From Burkholderia sp. IMCC1007 (GTDB taxonomy: Bacteria; Pseudomonadota; Gammaproteobacteria; Burkholderiales; Burkholderiaceae): a DNA stretch of 64,000 nucleotides. Below the pieces are notes generated by a model, which searched no databases, was not told where the DNA came from, and saw nothing but the letters and a program-made list of their open reading frames with translations. Below, one piece after another: positions 30,800-40,116 of the stretch. The number at the start of each line of letters is the position of its first letter. Position 1 is the first letter of the stretch. The DNA lies in contig NZ_JAPVQY010000043.1 of NCBI RefSeq assembly GCF_027257875.1, forward strand, positions 1-64,000, given 5' to 3'. Position numbers and translations under genes: made by a program.

Positions 30800-31648
30800 A
30801 TGAATATGGCAGAGAGCCACCTGAATCCCGTCGAGCGCACCGCTGCGCCCGCCGGCACGCAAGACGCGGCGCATGGCCGTCCGCTGGCGCCGCTGAACGC
30901 GAAGATCGAGGTCAACAACCTCAACTTCTTCTACAACAAGTTCCACGCGCTGAAGAACATCAACCTGCGCATTCCCGAAGGGAAGGTGACGGCGTTCATC
31001 GGCCCGTCGGGCTGCGGCAAGTCGACGCTGCTGCGCACGTTCAACAAGATGTACGCGCTCTATCCGGAGCAGCGCGCCGAAGGCGAAATCCTGATGGACG
31101 GCGAGAACCTGCTGACCACCAAGCGCGACATCTCGCTGCTGCGCGCGCGGATCGGCATGGTGTTCCAGAAGCCGACCCCGTTCCCGATGTCGATCTACGA
31201 CAACATCGCGTTCGGCGTGAAGATGTTCGAGAAGCTCACGCGCTCGGAGATGGACGATCGCGTCGAGTGGGCGCTGACGAAGGCCGCGCTATGGAACGAA
31301 GTGAAGGACAAGCTGAACCAGAGCGGCTATGGCCTGTCCGGCGGCCAGCAGCAGCGTCTGTGCATCGCGCGCGGCATCGCGATCCGTCCGGAAGTGCTGC
31401 TGCTCGACGAGCCGTGCTCGGCGCTCGACCCGATCTCGACGGGCCGCATCGAAGAGCTGATCGCGGAGCTGAAGAGCGACTACACGGTCGTGATCGTCAC
31501 GCACAACATGCAGCAGGCCGCGCGCTGCTCGGACTTCACGGCCTACATGTACCTGGGCGAGCTGATCGAATTCGGCGAAACCGAAAAGATCTTCATCAAG
31601 CCGGTGCGCAAGGAAACGGAAGACTACATCACCGGCCGCTTCGGCTGA
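30800..31648 (+). CDS. pstB: Phosphate ABC transporter ATPase PstB
   Basis: ATPase driving PstCA. 282 residues, with an N-terminal extension of about 30 residues rich in Pro/Ala before the core (E. coli is 257). Walker A is GPSGCGKST (near residue 71), the Q-loop VFQKPTPFP (near 121), the ABC signature LSGGQQQRLCIARG (near 178), Walker B VLLLDEPCSALDP (near 198) and the switch His in VTHNM (near 233). GGAG lies 8 bases before the ATG. Confidence 0.96.
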   Translation: MNMAESHLNPVERTAAPAGTQDAAHGRPLAPLNAKIEVNNLNFFYNKFHALKNINLRIPEGKVTAFIGPSGCGKSTLLRTFNKMYALYPEQRAEGEILMDGENLLTTKRDISLLRARIGMVFQKPTPFPMSIYDNIAFGVKMFEKLTRSEMDDRVEWALTKAALWNEVKDKLNQSGYGLSGGQQQRLCIARGIAIRPEVLLLDEPCSALDPISTGRIEELIAELKSDYTVVIVTHNMQQAARCSDFTAYMYLGELIEFGETEKIFIKPVRKETEDYITGRFG

Positions 31649-31666
31649 TGACGGAGAACAACAACC

Positions 31667-32371
31667 ATGTCGGATAAACATCTGTCGAGCCAGTTCGACG
31701 CGGATCTCAATGCCGTGTCGTCGAAGGTGCTGGAAATGGGCGGCCTCGTCGAGTCGCAGATCATCGGCGCGATGCACGCGCTGAACGAGTTCGACCGCGA
31801 CGCGGCCGAGCGCGTGATCACGGCCGAGGAAACGCTGAACGCGATGGAAGTCGAGATCGACCAGGAGTGCGGCAACATCATCGCGCGGAGACAGCCTGCC
31901 GCGCGTGACCTGCGTCTTCTGATGTCGATTTCGAAAACGATTACGAACCTCGAGCGCGCCGGCGACGAGGCCGAGAAGATCGCGAAGCGCGTGCGTCGCC
32001 TCGTCGACGAGCCGGCCGCGCGCACGGTGAACATCGCCGAGATCAAGGTGTCGGGCGAGATGGCCGTGACGATCCTGCGCCGCGCGCTCGACGCGTTCGC
32101 GCGCCTCGATACCGTGGCTGCCGCGCAGATCGTCAAGGACGACAAGGAAATCGACCAGGAATTCCGTGCGTTCGTGCGCAAGCTCGTGTCGTACATGCAG
32201 GAAGATCCGCGCACGATCTCGGTCGGTCTCGAATACCTGTTCATCGCGAAGGCGATCGAACGGATCGGCGACCACGCGAAGAACATCGCCGAGTTCATCA
32301 TCTACATCGTGAAGGGCACCGACGTGCGGCACCAGCCGCGCGACACGCTCGATCGCGAAGCCAACAGTTAA
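31667..32371 (+). CDS. phoU: Phosphate signalling protein PhoU
   Basis: Links PstSCAB to the PhoR kinase and holds the Pho response off when phosphate is plentiful. 234 residues made of two repeated three-helix bundles. The metal-binding E/DxxxD-type motifs are seen in each half: ERAGDEAEKIAKRV near residue 96 and ERIGDHAKNIAEFI near 200. 18 bp after pstB, in the same operon. Confidence 0.95.
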   Translation: MSDKHLSSQFDADLNAVSSKVLEMGGLVESQIIGAMHALNEFDRDAAERVITAEETLNAMEVEIDQECGNIIARRQPAARDLRLLMSISKTITNLERAGDEAEKIAKRVRRLVDEPAARTVNIAEIKVSGEMAVTILRRALDAFARLDTVAAAQIVKDDKEIDQEFRAFVRKLVSYMQEDPRTISVGLEYLFIAKAIERIGDHAKNIAEFIIYIVKGTDVRHQPRDTLDREANS

Positions 32372-32403
32372 CGCGTCTACGTACAGGAACAAAAGAGGTG
32401 CCG

Positions 32404-33105
32404 ATGCCCAGCAACATTCTCGTCGTTGAAGATGAGCCCGCGATTTCCGAACTGATCTCGGTGAATCTCCAGCATGCCGGTCACTGCCCGATCCGCGCGT
32501 ACAACGCGGAGCAGGCGCAGAACCTGATCAGCGATGTGCTGCCCGATCTCGTGCTGCTCGACTGGATGCTGCCGGGCAAGTCCGGTATCGCGTTCGCGCG
32601 CGACCTGCGCAACAACGAACGGACCAAGCACATCCCGATCATCATGCTGACCGCGCGCGGCGATGAGCAGGACAAGGTGCTCGGCCTCGAAATCGGAGCG
32701 GACGACTACGTAACGAAGCCGTTCTCGCCGAAGGAACTGATGGCGCGCATCAAGGCCGTGCTGCGCCGCCGCGCGCCGCAGCTGACCGAGGACGTCGTGT
32801 CGATCAACGGGCTGCGCCTCGACCCGGCCACGCATCGTGTGGCGGCGCACGGCGACGGCAGCGAGATCAAGCTCGATCTCGGCCCGACCGAATTCCGCCT
32901 GCTGCATTTCTTCATGACGCATCCGGAGCGCGTGCATAGCCGCACGCAACTGCTCGATCAGGTCTGGGGCGATCACGTGTTCGTCGAAGAGCGCACCGTC
33001 GACGTCCACATCAAACGATTGCGCGCGGCCTTGAAACCGGCCGGTTGCGATGCGATGATCGAGACCGTGCGCGGCAGCGGCTACCGGCTCGCGAAGCACG
33101 CGTAA
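32404..33105 (+). CDS. phoB: Phosphate regulon response regulator PhoB
   Basis: OmpR-family activator that binds Pho boxes. 233 residues. Receiver domain 1-120: acidic pocket VVEDEP (residues 6-11), phospho-acceptor Asp in LVLLDWMLPG (near 53), Thr in MLTARGD and Lys in VTKPFSP (near 105). The winged-helix DNA-binding domain is about 130-230, with HSRTQLLDQVWGDHVFVEERTVDVHIKRLR recognition region (split across the turn). AGAGG lies 5 bases before ATG 32404, which is preferred over GTG 32398. It should act on the boxes at 27673 and 36759. Confidence 0.94.
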   Translation: MPSNILVVEDEPAISELISVNLQHAGHCPIRAYNAEQAQNLISDVLPDLVLLDWMLPGKSGIAFARDLRNNERTKHIPIIMLTARGDEQDKVLGLEIGADDYVTKPFSPKELMARIKAVLRRRAPQLTEDVVSINGLRLDPATHRVAAHGDGSEIKLDLGPTEFRLLHFFMTHPERVHSRTQLLDQVWGDHVFVEERTVDVHIKRLRAALKPAGCDAMIETVRGSGYRLAKHA

Positions 33106-33161
33106 CGTATCCGGGCATGCCGTTGCCGCGGCATGCCGTTCATTCTTTCGGGCGCTGAATC

Positions 33162-34481
33162 ATGAACATCATCTGGGCGCGCTTTCTGGTGTCGCTCGTG
33201 CTGCTCGTGCTGATCAGCGTATTGGTCGGCGTGTTCGCCGGCCCGGCCGTGGCGCTTGCGTTCGCGGTCGTGATGCTGATCGCACAGGGCTTCTTCAGCA
33301 CTTTCCATACGCAACGCCTGTGGCGTCTGCTCGATGCGCCCGTCTATGGCGAGGTGCCGAGCGCACCGGGCATCTGGGGCGAAATCTACTACCGGCTGCA
33401 CAAGCTCGCGAAGCAGTGGCACGCGCAGGTGCGGCAGGTCGAGCAGCAGCATTCGCGCTTCATCCAGGCGATCCAGGCGTCGCCGAACGGCGTCGCGATG
33501 CTCGACGACCGCGACCAGATCGAGTGGTGCAACGCGATCGCCGAGGTGCACTTCGGCCTCGACGCGAAGCGCGACCTGCGCCAGCACGTCACGAACCTCG
33601 TACGTCATCCGGACTTCGTCCGCTATCTGAACGCGCAGCATTACGACGAGACGCTCGTGATGCGCGGGATGGGCGAGTCGCGGCAGAACGTGCTGGAAGT
33701 GCAGGTGTTTCCGTACGGCGAGAACCGCAAGTTGCTGCTCACACAGGACATCACCGAGCTCGAGCGGACCGATGCGATGCGCCGCGACTTCGTCGCGAAC
33801 GTGTCGCACGAGCTGAAGACGCCGCTGACCGTGTTGTCGGGTTTTCTCGAGACGATGCGCGAGCTGCCGCTGAACGAGGAAGACCGCGCGCGCTATCTCG
33901 AGATGATGGAGCAGCAGGCGTCGCGGATGCGGCACATCGTGACCGACCTGCTGGTGCTCGCGAAGCTCGAAGGCGAGAGCAAGCCGCCGACCGATCGCGC
34001 GATCGACATGCGTGCCGTGTTCGACCATCTGAAGGAAGATGCGCAGACGCTGTCGAACGGGCATCACGACATCACGTTCGCGATCGACGAGAAGCTCGGC
34101 GTCACGGGCGCGCAGACGGAAGTGTTCAGTGCGTTCGCGAATCTCGTCACCAACGCGATCCGCTATACGCCCGATGGCGGCAGGATCGCCGTGACGTGGC
34201 GGCGCGAGGGCGCGCAGGGCGTGTTCTCCGTCACCGACAGCGGCTTCGGCATTCCGGCCGCCGACCTGCCGCGGCTTACCGAGCGCTTCTACCGTGTCGA
34301 TCGCAGCCGCTCGCGCGATACGGGCGGCACGGGCCTCGGCCTCGCGATCGTCAAGCACGTGCTGCAGCGGCACGATTCGCACCTGTACGTGCAGAGCGAG
34401 GAAGGGCGCGGCAGCACGTTTACCGCACGCTTCCCGGCCGCGCGGATCATCGCGATCCGGCCGGCCGCGTTCGAAGCGTGA
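33162..34481 (+). CDS. phoR: Phosphate regulon sensor histidine kinase PhoR
   Basis: Membrane-bound kinase/phosphatase for PhoB. 439 residues: two membrane helices within residues 5-45 with almost no periplasmic loop, a PAS domain about 95-195 (FIQAIQASPNGVAMLDD), an H-box FVANVSHELKTPLTVL (His near 214), then N-box VTNAIRY, G1 DSGFGIP and G2 GTGLGLAIV. The lack of a periplasmic sensor fits signal input through PhoU and the Pst complex. It ends before a bidirectional terminator shared with ppk. Confidence 0.94.
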   Translation: MNIIWARFLVSLVLLVLISVLVGVFAGPAVALAFAVVMLIAQGFFSTFHTQRLWRLLDAPVYGEVPSAPGIWGEIYYRLHKLAKQWHAQVRQVEQQHSRFIQAIQASPNGVAMLDDRDQIEWCNAIAEVHFGLDAKRDLRQHVTNLVRHPDFVRYLNAQHYDETLVMRGMGESRQNVLEVQVFPYGENRKLLLTQDITELERTDAMRRDFVANVSHELKTPLTVLSGFLETMRELPLNEEDRARYLEMMEQQASRMRHIVTDLLVLAKLEGESKPPTDRAIDMRAVFDHLKEDAQTLSNGHHDITFAIDEKLGVTGAQTEVFSAFANLVTNAIRYTPDGGRIAVTWRREGAQGVFSVTDSGFGIPAADLPRLTERFYRVDRSRSRDTGGTGLGLAIVKHVLQRHDSHLYVQSEEGRGSTFTARFPAARIIAIRPAAFEA

Positions 34482-34542
34482 TGGTGTGATGACGTGATGG
34501 CTTGATGCGAAGCGTGCGCGTCGTTCAAGCGCGCATGACCTG

Positions 34543-34587
34543 AAACGAAAAAGGCACAGCCCACCGCGGGCTGTGCCTTTTTCGTTT
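34543..34587. terminator. Bidirectional terminator between phoR and ppk
   Basis: Perfect 20-bp inverted repeat (34543-34562 with 34568-34587) around a 5-nt loop. The outer arms are AAACGAAAAA on the left and TTTTTCGTTT on the right, so either strand gives a GC stem followed by a T-run. It serves the convergent phoR (+) and ppk (-). Confidence 0.92.
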
Positions 34588-34631
34588 GCTGCACGGCGCG
34601 CCGAAGCACGCGTGCCGCATGCGTTGCCTTC

Positions 34632-36695
34632 CTACGAGCAGAACTTCGCGAGCAAGCCGAGCTGTGCATTGCGGATCGTCTTGCCCGCACGGCGCCGGCG
34701 GTAGTGGCCGTCGCTGTGCATCTGCCATGCCGACTGGTTGTCGCCGAGGCACACCGACAAGCCTTCGGCGATCACGCGGCGCTTCAGCTTGCGCTCGCGA
34801 ATCGGGAACGCGACTTCGACGCGGCGGAACAGGTTGCGATCCATCCAGTCGGCGCTCGACAGATAGACGTCCTCGGCGCCGCCCGCATGGAAGTAGTAGA
34901 TGCGGTGGTGTTCGAGGAAGCGGCCGACGATCGAGCGCACCGTGATGTTTTCCGACAAACCGGGCACACCCGGCTTCAGCGCGCACACGCCGCGCACGAT
35001 CAGATCGACCTTCACGCCCGCCTGCGACGCTTCGTACAGCGCGGCGATCACCGACGGCTCCAGCAGCGCGTTCATCTTCGCGACCACGCGCGCGCGCTTG
35101 CCGGCGCGCGCATTGTCGATCTCCGCGCGGATCGATTCGATGATGCGCGGATGCAGCGTGAACGGCGACTGCCACAGCTCGTGCAGCGTGAGTTCGCCGC
35201 CGATCCCGGTCAGTTGCTGGAATACGTGGTGGACGTCCTCGCAGATCTTCTGGTCGGCCGTCATCAGCCCGAAGTCGGTGTAGAGGCGGGCGGTGCGCGG
35301 GTGGTAGTTGCCGGTGCCGAGGTGCACGTAGCGGCGCAGCGTCGCCTTGCCGTCCTGCACGACACGCCGCACGATCAGCATCATCTTCGCGTGGCACTTG
35401 TGGCCGACCACGCCGTACACGACATGCGCGCCGACCGCTTCGAGCTGCGACGCCCAGTTGATGTTGGTTTCCTCGTCGAAGCGCGCGAGCAGTTCGACGA
35501 CGACGGTCACTTCCTTGCCGTTGCGCGCGGCTTCCATCAGCGCGTCCATCAGCGGCGAGTCGGTGCCGGTGCGGTAGATCGTCTGCTTGATCGCGACGAC
35601 GCTCGGGTCCTTCGCGGCCTGCTGCAGCAGTTCGAGCACCGGCTGGAAGCTCTCGTACGGATGGTGCAGCAGGATGTCGCCGTCGTCGATCGCGTCGAAC
35701 ATCGTCGGCGCGTTCGTGATCGCGGGCGGGATCGATGCGGTGAACGGCGCGAACTTCAGGTCGGGGCGGTCGACGAGATCGGGAATCTGCATCAGGCGCA
35801 CGAGGTTGACCGAACCGGCCACACGATAGCAGTCCTTGTCGTCGAGCAGGCTTTCCTCGAGCAGGCGCTGCACGATGTGCGGCGGCGTGTCGGCCGACAC
35901 TTCGAGCCGCACCGCGTTGCCGAGGTGGCGCGCGGGCAGTTCGCCCTGCAGCGCGACGCGCAGGTTCGTGATTTCGTCCTCGTCGACGAACAGTTCGCTG
36001 TTGCGCGTGATGCGGAACTGGTTGCAGCTCTTCACGACGAGTTGCGGGAACAGTTCGCCGACGAAGCGCTGCATGAACGAGCTGAGCAGCACGAAGCCGT
36101 GCTCGAAGCCCGACAGCGCTTGCGGCATGCGCACCACGCGCGGCAGCGCGCGCGGCGCCTGCACGATGCCCATGACCGCCTGGCGGCCGAACGCGTCGCG
36201 GCCTTCGAGCTCGACGACGAAGTTCAGGCTCTTGTTCAGCACGCGCGGGAACGGGTGGGCGGGATCGAGGCCGATCGGCGTCAGCACGGGCAGCAGCTCG
36301 TCGAGGAAGTAGCGTCGCGCCCATTCGAGCTGTTCGTCGTTCCACGACTCGCTCGCGTGGAAGTAGATGCCTTCCTGTTCGAGCGCGGGCAGCACGGTTT
36401 CGTGCAGCATCGTGTACTGACGGTGGACCAGTCGCTGTGCGCGCTCGACGACGAGGTCGTAAGCATGCTGTAACGACATGCCGTCGGGCGTCAGTGCGCC
36501 GGGGTTGTCGCGGATCTGTTCCTGAAGGCCGGCCATCCGGACCTCGAAGAATTCGTCGAGGTTGCTGCTGGTGATGCAGATGAAGCGCAAGCGCTCGAGC
36601 AGCGGAATCTGCGGGTCGGCCGCCTGGGCCAGCACACGCTCGTTGAAACCGAGGATGCCCAGTTCACGATTGAGAAGTGGATAACGGACGGACAT
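34632..36695 (-). CDS. ppk: Polyphosphate kinase 1
   Basis: Reversibly polymerises the gamma-phosphate of ATP into polyphosphate. 687 residues from the chosen start (E. coli 688). Domains in order: helical N domain (begins YPLLNRELGILGFNERVL), H domain, and two PLD-like C domains. The autophosphorylated His lies in VVGHKCHAKMMLIVRR near residue 440; a second conserved His region is GTGNYHPRTARLYTDFG. The frame stays open to 36893, but a Pho box at 36759-36776 and the family length both favour the start at 36695. Convergent with phoR, divergent from ppx. Confidence 0.93.
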   Translation of the reverse strand: MSVRYPLLNRELGILGFNERVLAQAADPQIPLLERLRFICITSSNLDEFFEVRMAGLQEQIRDNPGALTPDGMSLQHAYDLVVERAQRLVHRQYTMLHETVLPALEQEGIYFHASESWNDEQLEWARRYFLDELLPVLTPIGLDPAHPFPRVLNKSLNFVVELEGRDAFGRQAVMGIVQAPRALPRVVRMPQALSGFEHGFVLLSSFMQRFVGELFPQLVVKSCNQFRITRNSELFVDEDEITNLRVALQGELPARHLGNAVRLEVSADTPPHIVQRLLEESLLDDKDCYRVAGSVNLVRLMQIPDLVDRPDLKFAPFTASIPPAITNAPTMFDAIDDGDILLHHPYESFQPVLELLQQAAKDPSVVAIKQTIYRTGTDSPLMDALMEAARNGKEVTVVVELLARFDEETNINWASQLEAVGAHVVYGVVGHKCHAKMMLIVRRVVQDGKATLRRYVHLGTGNYHPRTARLYTDFGLMTADQKICEDVHHVFQQLTGIGGELTLHELWQSPFTLHPRIIESIRAEIDNARAGKRARVVAKMNALLEPSVIAALYEASQAGVKVDLIVRGVCALKPGVPGLSENITVRSIVGRFLEHHRIYYFHAGGAEDVYLSSADWMDRNLFRRVEVAFPIRERKLKRRVIAEGLSVCLGDNQSAWQMHSDGHYRRRRAGKTIRNAQLGLLAKFCS

Positions 36696-36758
36696 CGGCA
36701 GAGTAGGGGGTGATTCGGGCGATGATTCGAAAGGACGCTCGGAAACTCTCACGGTTCG

Positions 36759-36776
36759 ATGACGTGCAGATGACAA
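36759..36776 (-). promoter_or_regulatory. Pho box before ppk
   Basis: On the minus strand TTGTCAT-CTGC-ACGTCAT, two half-sites 11 bp apart (36770-36776 and 36759-36765). It lies 64 bp before the ppk start at 36695. The -10 expected about 10 bp further on is poor (GAGTTT). Confidence 0.6.
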
Positions 36777-36973
36777 TATTGCATTTATATCGGGAAATTC
36801 TACGCTGGAACCATTTTGTCTCATAAATGTTTCGCGCATATACAATCTACCGGTGTACATGCCCGTGAAGCGTGGCAACGGTAACCGTTCCACGCTTAAA
36901 ATGTCGCCTTTGATTGATCGCCCTGCGGTGCCCGAGCGGCGACTGCGGGAGAACGCGCACGGAGCCCCTTCAG

Positions 36974-38488
36974 ATGGTTACATCCCCCCACTTGCTGGCT
37001 GCCGTGGATCTCGGCTCGAACAGCTTCCGGCTGATCGTCGGGCGCGTCGAGGAAACGCCGGCGGGCAGCCAGATCTATCCTGTCGATGCGCTGCGTGAGC
37101 CCGTGCGACTGGCCGCGGGCCTGTCGAGCGACAAGATGCTCGATCGCGCGTCGCAGGAGCGTGGCTGGGACGCACTCAAGCGGTTCGGCGAGCGCCTGCG
37201 CGACTTTCATCCCGATCATGTGCGCGCGGTGGCGACCAACACGCTGCGCGTCGCGAAGAACGCGGGCGAATTTCTCGGCGAGGCCGAAGCGGCGCTCGGG
37301 TTCCCGATCGAAGTGATCGCGGGCCGCGAAGAGGCGCGCCTGATCTATGCGGGTGCCGCGCATTCGGTGCCGGCGAGTGCCGGCAAGCGGCTCGTCGTCG
37401 ACATCGGCGGCGGCTCGACCGAATTCATCATCGGCTCGCACTACACGCCGATCGTGATGGAGAGTCTCTATATCGGCTGCGTGAGTCATAGCCGCGGGTT
37501 CTTCCCGGCCGGCAACGTCGACGAATACACGATGCGGCAAGCCGAGCTCGCGGCCAAGCGCGAGATCCAGATCATTTCCAGCGAGTACAAGAAGGCGGGG
37601 TGGGACCAGGCGATCGGTTCGTCGGGTACCGCGCGTGCGCTCGCCGAACTCGTCGAGGCGAACGGCTTCAACGACGCGGGCATCACGCACGGCATTTCGC
37701 GCGGCGGCCTCGAACGGCTGAAGCGCGCGCTGATCAAGGCCGAGAACGTGAACCGGCTGAAGCTGATCGCGCTGAAACCCGATCGCGTGCCGGTGCTCGC
37801 CGGCGGCCTCGCGATCATGCTCGCGGTCTTCGAGGAACTGGGCGTCGACTACGTCGACACCACCGACGGCGCGCTGCGTCTGGGCGTGCTGTACGACCTG
37901 CTCGGCCGGACCCAGCACGAGGACATGCGCGCGGTGACCGTCGAAGGTTTCACGCGGCGCTATGGTGTCGATCGCGCGCAGGCCGAGCGCATCGGTGCGC
38001 TTGCCGCACGTTTCTACGACGAGCTCGAGACTTCCGACGACGAAGCGCGCGAGGAGGGCCGGATGTTTCTCGGCTGGGCCGCCGCGTTGCACGAGATCGG
38101 CCTGTCGATTTCTCACAGTGCGTATCACAAGCATTCGGCCTATATCGCGAGCAACGCGGACATGCCGGGTTTCTCGCGTACCGACCAGGCGCGCGTCGCC
38201 GCGCTCGTGCTCGGTCATGCGGGCAAGCTCGGCAAGCTGTCGCAGGCGCGCGAGGTCGAATGGCCGCTGCTGTTCTGCCTGCGGCTCGCGGCGCTGCTGT
38301 GCCGGCGGCGGACCGATGCCGGCCTGCCGGACATTTCCGTGTCGCAGATGAAGAAGGGCGGCTATGAAGTGCGGCTGCCGAGCGCATGGGTCGAGCAGAA
38401 CCCGCTGACCGACTACAGCCTCAGCCAGGAGGCGGCCGAGTGGGAGAAGGTCGGCATTCCGTATCGCGTCGTTTATACGGGCGCGTAA
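36974..38488 (+). CDS. ppx: Exopolyphosphatase (Ppx/GppA family)
   Basis: Releases terminal phosphate from polyphosphate, or acts on pppGpp. 504 residues. The actin-like ATPase fold motifs are visible: AAVDLGSNSFRLIVGR (phosphate 1, near residue 9-24), catalytic Glu in IAGREEARLIYAG (near 120), phosphate 2 VVDIGGGSTEFIIG (near 142), and the C-terminal HD-like region LHEIGLSISHSAYHKHSAYI (near 375). ATG 36974 is used; upstream in-frame codons to 36914 code for a Cys/Arg-rich leader that is not typical. Divergent from ppk across 278 bp. Confidence 0.93.
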   Translation: MVTSPHLLAAVDLGSNSFRLIVGRVEETPAGSQIYPVDALREPVRLAAGLSSDKMLDRASQERGWDALKRFGERLRDFHPDHVRAVATNTLRVAKNAGEFLGEAEAALGFPIEVIAGREEARLIYAGAAHSVPASAGKRLVVDIGGGSTEFIIGSHYTPIVMESLYIGCVSHSRGFFPAGNVDEYTMRQAELAAKREIQIISSEYKKAGWDQAIGSSGTARALAELVEANGFNDAGITHGISRGGLERLKRALIKAENVNRLKLIALKPDRVPVLAGGLAIMLAVFEELGVDYVDTTDGALRLGVLYDLLGRTQHEDMRAVTVEGFTRRYGVDRAQAERIGALAARFYDELETSDDEAREEGRMFLGWAAALHEIGLSISHSAYHKHSAYIASNADMPGFSRTDQARVAALVLGHAGKLGKLSQAREVEWPLLFCLRLAALLCRRRTDAGLPDISVSQMKKGGYEVRLPSAWVEQNPLTDYSLSQEAAEWEKVGIPYRVVYTGA

Positions 38489-38573
38489 TCACGCGATGAC
38501 GCGATGACGCGATCGTTGCGGCGGCGCACGCCGATGCGCGCTGCCACGGTCCTGCCCATGTGTTGGCGCGCGC

Positions 38574-39005
38574 TCAGTCCGAGCACACGATCGCGGTCAG
38601 GAACGGAAACGCCTGCTTGACGGTTGCATCGCTACCGGCGCTGCGCACGGCCTGTTCCACCGCGCTTTTCGTGCCGCGTACCACGACGCCGTACGCCCAC
38701 TCGCCGATCGGCGTGCCGTCGCCCGGCTGGAAGATCGGATCGTTCGCCTGATAGCCGAGCACGACGTACACGCCGAAGCCATATGCGGTCAGCGGATGGT
38801 TCGTGCGGAATGCGTTCACCGAATTCGATTCGACGTGCATCGGCTGCGACTGGATGTCGCCGGCCGCGAGCAGCGGAGCGACGAACTTGTGGCCGTTCGA
38901 ATGGCAGTCGAGCGCGCCGTCGATCGACTTGGCCGATGCGGCGCCCGTCGCGCCGAATGCGAGCAGCGCGCCGAACAGGGCGGTCTTGATAGCGTTGTTT
39001 TTCAT
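38574..39005 (-). CDS. Secreted hypothetical protein (143 aa)
   Basis: Not recognised. 143 residues with a clear Sec signal peptide (positively charged start MKNNAIKT, hydrophobic core, cleavage after ASA near residue 25), so periplasmic or secreted. The mature part has two Cys residues (near 34 and 141) that could form a disulfide, a YGFGVYVVLGY strand and a repeated-looking VVVRGTKSAVEQAVRSAG segment. The gene ends 86 bp from the ppx end (convergent). Codon use is normal for the chromosome. It marks the left edge of the low-GC segment that follows. Confidence 0.7.
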   Translation of the reverse strand: MKNNAIKTALFGALLAFGATGAASAKSIDGALDCHSNGHKFVAPLLAAGDIQSQPMHVESNSVNAFRTNHPLTAYGFGVYVVLGYQANDPIFQPGDGTPIGEWAYGVVVRGTKSAVEQAVRSAGSDATVKQAFPFLTAIVCSD

Positions 39006-39339
39006 GCGCGGTTGCGGGTTGGTCGCGGATATTATCGCGTGTTCCCGCAAGATTCGTGCGCGGATGGCGGGGCGTGCGGCGCGTGGCGGCCGATAAAACG
39101 AAAAAGGGTTGCACGTTTGTGCAGACGACGCCTTGAGGCCTTTGTAGAAGCGAAAGGATTGGAACCTGCAAATAATCTTAATCAATGACTTGCGGTTGCG
39201 TGCGACCACTGGTCGCGGGCCGGTGTACCTAGGCGACTTATTGATTTTGGCATGTGCGCTGGTAGCTTCGACTGTTGCGAAAATTCCGACCGTACCGGTA
39301 TCGTATGATGTAAGTTGATCGGAATCGGGAGCGGGCGGT
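39006..39339. other. Low-GC junction region before the toxin-like gene
   Basis: About 330 bp in which GC falls clearly below the flanking chromosome (for example 39160-39330 with AATAATCTTAATCAA and TTATTGATTTTGG). No gene is supported. A TATGAT (39304-39309) lies about 30 bp before the toxin-like start, but no -35 sits at the right distance. No direct repeat of the tRNA-Pro 3' end was found here by eye. Confidence 0.45.
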
Positions 39340-40111
39340 ATGGCGTCAGTGACTGTCGATATGGGATCTGGAAAGCGGGCCACGTTATCTAGCGGCGGGG
39401 TAAGTCGAACGGCGGGACAGCGTGCGAACGTCTCAGAATTGATGCTTCATTGGCCGAGGTATCCCGGCCTGACGACAGGGGCGGTTGGCTATCTCCGAGA
39501 GTTGGGGCTGGCTGGGGCGCTATCCGGCGACCCCGTGGCCGCGCTAAGGTCCGCAATAGAGGACGGCAGGGTATCCGTGTCTATTGACCGCGCCGTGGCG
39601 TCAGGCGGCAGTGCTGGAGGAGGGCGGTCAATCCCACCGTTCCCAAAGGCTGGCAGACTCGCCAGCGTGCCGGGAGCGGCCTCGTTACCGATAGACAAAC
39701 CTCTACCCGGTTGGGCGACGCCGAGCGATGTATCGGCCGACGAATTGATAAGCTATTTGGTGAGCGTTGTCGCTGGTGCAGGTAGTGGATTGGAAGGTAG
39801 CACTCCGGAACTGGCTAACTCGTTTGGCGGCGGTACGCCGCATCGGCGATGCGGGCGCGTTTGACTACATGGATAGCCTGCCGGATGTCGATTCGGAGCA
39901 AATCGCCGGGATGCCGTTCAACGGAACTCCTGGTTCATGGGCGTCGAGCATGCCTGGGACTATGCGTCAGCTGCGCCAGTACGGCCCTAACGGTACGCCA
40001 ATGACTGACATTGACTTTGAGGCACATCACGGTAACTCGAACCCCCATGCGCATAATTGGGACGGAACTACGCGGGATGAGGGTGCGGCTGTCTCCATAC
40101 TGCCATGGTGA
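39340..40111 (+). pseudogene. Polymorphic-toxin-like gene broken by a frameshift
   Basis: Two consecutive frames appear to encode one protein. Part 1 (39340-39864, 174 codons) starts after a GGGAG site with MASVTVDMGSGKRAT, contains Gly/Ser/Pro-rich linker and ends with ELANSFGGGTP before running into out-of-frame residues. Part 2 continues in the +1 frame from about 39845 with IGDAGAFDYMDSLPD and ends at 40111 with a compact C-terminal domain (YGPNGTPMTDIDF, HHGNSNPHAHNW). Joining the two at the GGTP/IGDA boundary (one extra base near 39840) gives a continuous linker of the kind that precedes toxin domains in contact-dependent effectors. Function is inferred from architecture; I cannot name the toxin family. 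GC and codon use are lower than in flanking genes, suggesting transfer. A sequencing error instead of a real frameshift is possible. Confidence 0.55.
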
Positions 40112-40116
40112 TTTCG

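Noticed and set aside
34482..34520. Short GTGATG-type tandem repeats after phoR (and similar GCGATGAC repeats at 38489-38515 after ppx)
   Set aside because: Only three to four imperfect short units in intergenic DNA; too small for CRISPR, REP or a protein-binding array to be argued.
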